From Ashinkailepas kermadecensis (lineage: Eukaryota > Arthropoda > Thecostraca > Neolepadidae): a stretch of DNA of 64,000 bases. The notes below the pieces were generated by a model, which saw only the letters and a program-made list of their open reading frames with translations, ran no database searches and was not told the DNA's origin. How positions within the stretch are numbered: the stretch's first letter is position 1; the number at the start of each line of letters is the position of its first letter. The DNA is taken from NCBI GenBank assembly GCA_034440615.1, contig JAOTOM010004753.1:37501-101500 (forward strand), given 5' to 3'. Positions 60,881 to 64,000 of this stretch are shown in pieces. The position numbers and the translations under genes are program-made.

Positions 60881-60986
60881 TTAGTCGGCGGCGTTCACCA
60901 GCTCCGTCTTGCCGTCTTTGGTGATGAGCTGCACCAGACTGCCCGTCTTGGGCCGCTCCTGACCATCGGCCCACTTGACGAACAGC
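60881..60986 (-). CDS. Candidate terminal coding exon, unidentified
   Basis: On the minus strand an acceptor CACCGTTGCAG (complement at 60987-60997) is followed by one base completing a codon and then 34 codons (LFVKWADGQERPKTGSLV.., ending in NAAD) to TAA at 60883-60881. Third positions are mostly G or C and composition looks coding. I do not recognise the protein; upstream exons would lie at higher coordinates and I could not find them. A chance frame or retrocopy is possible. Confidence 0.35.
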
Positions 60987-61139
60987 CTGCAACGGTGACG
61001 CGCAGACTGAAGCAACACGCGGAGCGCCTCAGAGCGGCCAGCGTCAAGCGGACATCCAACTCTGCACCACAGCGACGGGAGCGACAATACAAACACCATA
61101 GGCACATCTAATACTATTAGGCATTACTATACTAGACTG

Positions 61140-61195
61140 CAATACTACTGCGCTCTAAAGCTTTCTTGCATTGTAGTAGAGCTTTAGGGCGCACG
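61140..61195. repeat. Short palindrome
   Basis: GCGCTCTAAAGCTTTCTTGC is mirrored by GTAGAGCTTTAGGGCGC, forming an imperfect hairpin. The right half resembles the GTGCTTTAGGGCGC text of the short dispersed repeat at 62519-62556. Confidence 0.4.
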
Positions 61196-62231
61196 AAATA
61201 CACAATTCATTGGCAGTCATTCCCGCGGTGGTTGACGCGCCGGTTCTGGACGTTCGACAAGGGGATAGAGATGCTGAATACGGGCATGTGATAATGTATG
61301 GGGGGTAGGGATGTTGAATAATTCATTTCGGGGGTTTCTGGGGTGACGGAGGCGACTAGAACCCACGAAATGAAACACCCGACAGAATGACATCATTTGA
61401 CGCTATCTCGATCCACCGTCCCCCCCCTCCCCCCAGAGCTGAGAGTGGCATCATTTGAGGCGTTGTTGTCTACCGCACAAATTGGCAGTTTAATATTCCC
61501 GAACTCAAAAATTAACGACGGACTTCTTGACTTACAATTTTTGTTTCAGTTTTTGCAATACTATTGTTGCCCGACACATTAGAAGCTGCAATGAGCGACG
61601 AAACTTATCAGTTTCATTAGCAGTCCAGTGATACTATTTTCCGTACTGTGAGATGACTCATTCACTAATTAATTAGCTCACAAACAATTCACATGCATGC
61701 CGTGTGTTGGTCTTTGTGAGCTGTAATCTGCTAACAGCTGCAATACACGCGGCAGTGCACGGAAGTCACGTGAATTATGCGGCCGAAAGCAGTGCAAAAG
61801 GCAACATCGCAATAATCAGTCAGGTTTGATCTCTCTGACCGGTGGCAAGGTGAGGTTGAGTCAGGTTAACTGTTATCAATTCTCTCGTTATTTAAGTATG
61901 GTAACCATTGACATGCATGACTGCACATACAAATTGTGTACGTTACGCTGTGGAAAAGACAAGCACCAAGACCGTGAGAAACAGCAAAACACACGTTAGA
62001 GTATGTACACAAAAATAATCACCATCACTAATATCTTATTAATAACCACATTAAACTACATGGCTTCACGTTGAACTTCCTGTCAAAACTACCTTCTGTT
62101 CTAAAAAATGTGTTTGCAAAATAAATATTGTATGCCAGATATATTCATAAAATCTACCGCTTTGCTGCCCAGTAAAAGGCTACGTTAAGTCAGGTTCATT
62201 GAACAATTTTATTCCTGTAAGCCCTTCAATC

Positions 62232-62487
62232 CTTCATATGATCCCCACTTGTTACTACAAGAGACTCCTGTACTGAGGAACCATTTGAGCCATCTCTTGT
62301 CATTACAACAGACTCCTGTACTGGGGCAACATTTCAGTCATTGCTTGTCATGACAAGACTCCAGTACCTAGGAATCATTGGAGCTCCCACTTGTCATTAA
62401 AACAAACTCCTGTACGGAGGAATCATTTAAGCCCTCGCTTGTCACTACAAGACTCCAGCTGTGCTGAGGCATCATCTGAGCCTTCGC
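62232..62487. repeat. About 50-bp degenerate tandem repeat
   Basis: About five diverged units with CTTGTCATTACAACAGACTC and GGAATCATTTGAGCC. The array is split by the element at 62488 and resumes at 63063-63110. Confidence 0.65.
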
Positions 62488-63062
62488 CAGTGTTAAAATA
62501 ATGGTTTCTCGTTAGGTGGTGGTGGTGGTGGATTTGTGCTTTAGGGCGCGTCGACTTCGTTAGGTGTGAGATGTCGAAAACGAGTACAGTATTATGTCGA
62601 ATTCGCCATGGAAATAATGAGAGTTCAAATACTTGTTAAGTACTTCAAACTCAGTTTGGAGAAACTTGAGCACATATGACTACCCGTTCTGCCTGTTTTG
62701 AGAGGAACCTAATTTGGGGATATCGATATCAACGATAACGATGCAAATACCTATGCTATAAACCAGTATTGTATAACATAGTACAATATTGCTATGCTAT
62801 TGCTATGCTATAAATACAGTATTGTACACCATAGGTAATACCTTTGCATGGAATTGCGCCATGGGATGCTCGGTATCACGATCCCAGATCCGTTATGGTG
62901 AGAATAAGTATACTTATAAATGGCATGTTGTTAGAAACAAGGCATGAAGACTTCACAAACTCGCACCAAGAAGCCTAATGTCGATATATCTTTGGGAAGG
63001 ATGTCGATTCAGTGTACAGTAAGTGGCATACTCCACCCTATTTCACGAATAATGTATCACAG
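62488..63062. mobile_element. Small hAT element, family C copy 3
   Basis: It starts CAGTGTTAAAATAATGG and ends with the complement of CTGTGATACATTATTCG. The flanks GCCTTCGC / GCTTTCGC match at 7 of 8 positions (62480-62487 and 63063-63070), and excision restores the surrounding tandem unit. A 38-bp insert at 62519-62556, with its own duplication, is unique to this copy. Confidence 0.85.
62519..62556 (-). mobile_element. 38-bp truncated retro-insert
   Basis: Flanked by a perfect 10-bp duplication TCGTTAGGTG (62509-62518 and 62557-62566) that occurs once in the other family C copies. On the minus strand it reads AGTCGACGCGCCCTAAAGC, then CACAAATCC and an (ACC)n tail, as expected for the extreme 3' end of a short retroelement inserted after 5' truncation. 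Confidence 0.65.
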
Positions 63063-63110
63063 GCTTTCGCTTGTCATCACCAAGACTCTAGTACTAAGGA
63101 ATTCTGGTGG

Positions 63111-64000
63111 AATTAATATGTCATCCCAAGTGTTCAGAGACTTTATTCAAAGGATTCGATGGCGGTAAATTCCAAGCCCGCAAGGCGTGTCGCACCGTCA
63201 GGCATTTGTCGCCATGGGTTGCCAAGGAAGCACAGTTGCAATAGGTCCATTAGTGTTCTGCCGTTATCGATGTTATACCAGAGCTCGATGTTATACTTTC
63301 ATGTCACAAGCAAGCCCCACAGCTTGCCCTTTACCTCGTTCGTCCAACGCATGGTAATGCATTATACTAGTAAACAAGAGCTGTGCGCCACACTGAGCAT
63401 TTCTCTGTTCGTATTATCTGTAACTAATCATACTATACCTCCATGCTATAGGCACCTTTAATACTTGCATAACCAATTAAACATATCATCCAAGACTATG
63501 GTTCAAGCCTAGAGGATATCATACCTGACTGGTTAATGATTCGATTAAATGCCAACTTGCCTTTCACTAAGAAGTTTTCATCAATGAGTTTTCTTAAATT
63601 GAACTGTGAATTGAAGTTATCACTTAACCGTTGCAAACCGTTGGACTCGTCGCTTGAAATCCTGAATTTGGAAAGTATAATCACACAGTTATCGAATTCA
63701 GACCTCCCACCTTCTGCACCAGAACCTTGATACATGATTTTGCAGTGTAGTTTACGAATATCGGTATTACGAGATTCATTCCAGAATTGGATAGATAGAA
63801 TGGCTGGGTTTAGGAACCAATGGGTTTGGGTTTGGATACTCTCTTATCGAATGGCAACAAGTTAGCACCATTCTACTATCAAATATATTAATTTGACATA
63901 ATATAATATTGACATAACATAATATCGACATAACATGGAATAGTAACGACAATCATTGATTTGACCTTCAAGTAGGAATAAATGAGAGGACAATTTCCAG
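63111..64000. other. No gene recognised
   Basis: AT-rich. A 64-codon plus frame (63536-63730) and the overlapping 79-codon minus frame show no recognisable domain. CATAACATAATATCGA-like short repeats lie near 63895-63935. Confidence 0.35.

Overview
This is eukaryotic nuclear DNA from an animal, most likely an arthropod and perhaps a crustacean (low confidence on the group). The evidence is spliced genes with GT/AG introns, an animal-type PKA regulatory subunit, Jockey and CR1 LINEs, tRNA-derived SINEs, many hAT insertions, and short TTAGG runs, the arthropod telomere motif, inside repeats. There are no bacterial operons, and nearly all long open frames are translations of tandem repeats.

Layout. 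1-8.8 kb is a chain of unrelated tandem arrays (27/54, 34, 43, 106 and 42-47 bp units). 8.8-11.4 kb is a non-autonomous hAT element inserted in the 42-bp array. 12.6-12.9 kb (minus) is the first coding exon of a type II PKA regulatory subunit, next to a 37-bp array. 15.6-19.6 kb is a complete hAT transposon with a three-exon transposase carrying two frameshifts. 24.4-31.3 kb is a nest: inverted-repeat arms around a Harbinger-like element, with two hAT copies in the right arm, one of which holds a LINE tail and another hAT element. 33.5-36 kb holds large palindromes with TTAGG-like tracts. 36-39.4 kb is a decayed CR1-like LINE on the minus strand.

42.9-56.9 kb is the one complete host gene: ALG10, the ER alpha-1,2-glucosyltransferase that adds the last glucose to the dolichol-linked oligosaccharide. 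Six exons with compatible phases give 477 codons without a stop. Its introns hold a Jockey LINE, a SINE remnant and a small hAT element. 57-64 kb is mostly unassigned, with a possible terminal exon at 60.9 kb and a third copy of the small hAT family at 62.5-63.1 kb.

Main observation: all five ALG10 introns carry a tandem array whose unit looks like a copy of an adjacent exon-intron junction (acceptor plus exon start in introns 1 and 2; exon end plus donor in introns 3, 4 and 5). The array beside the PKA-R2 exon also contains acceptor-like sequence. ALG10 thus carries dozens of decoy splice sites. The second main observation is the hAT density: at least seven insertions from four families, each with an 8-bp target duplication, five of them exact or 7/8.
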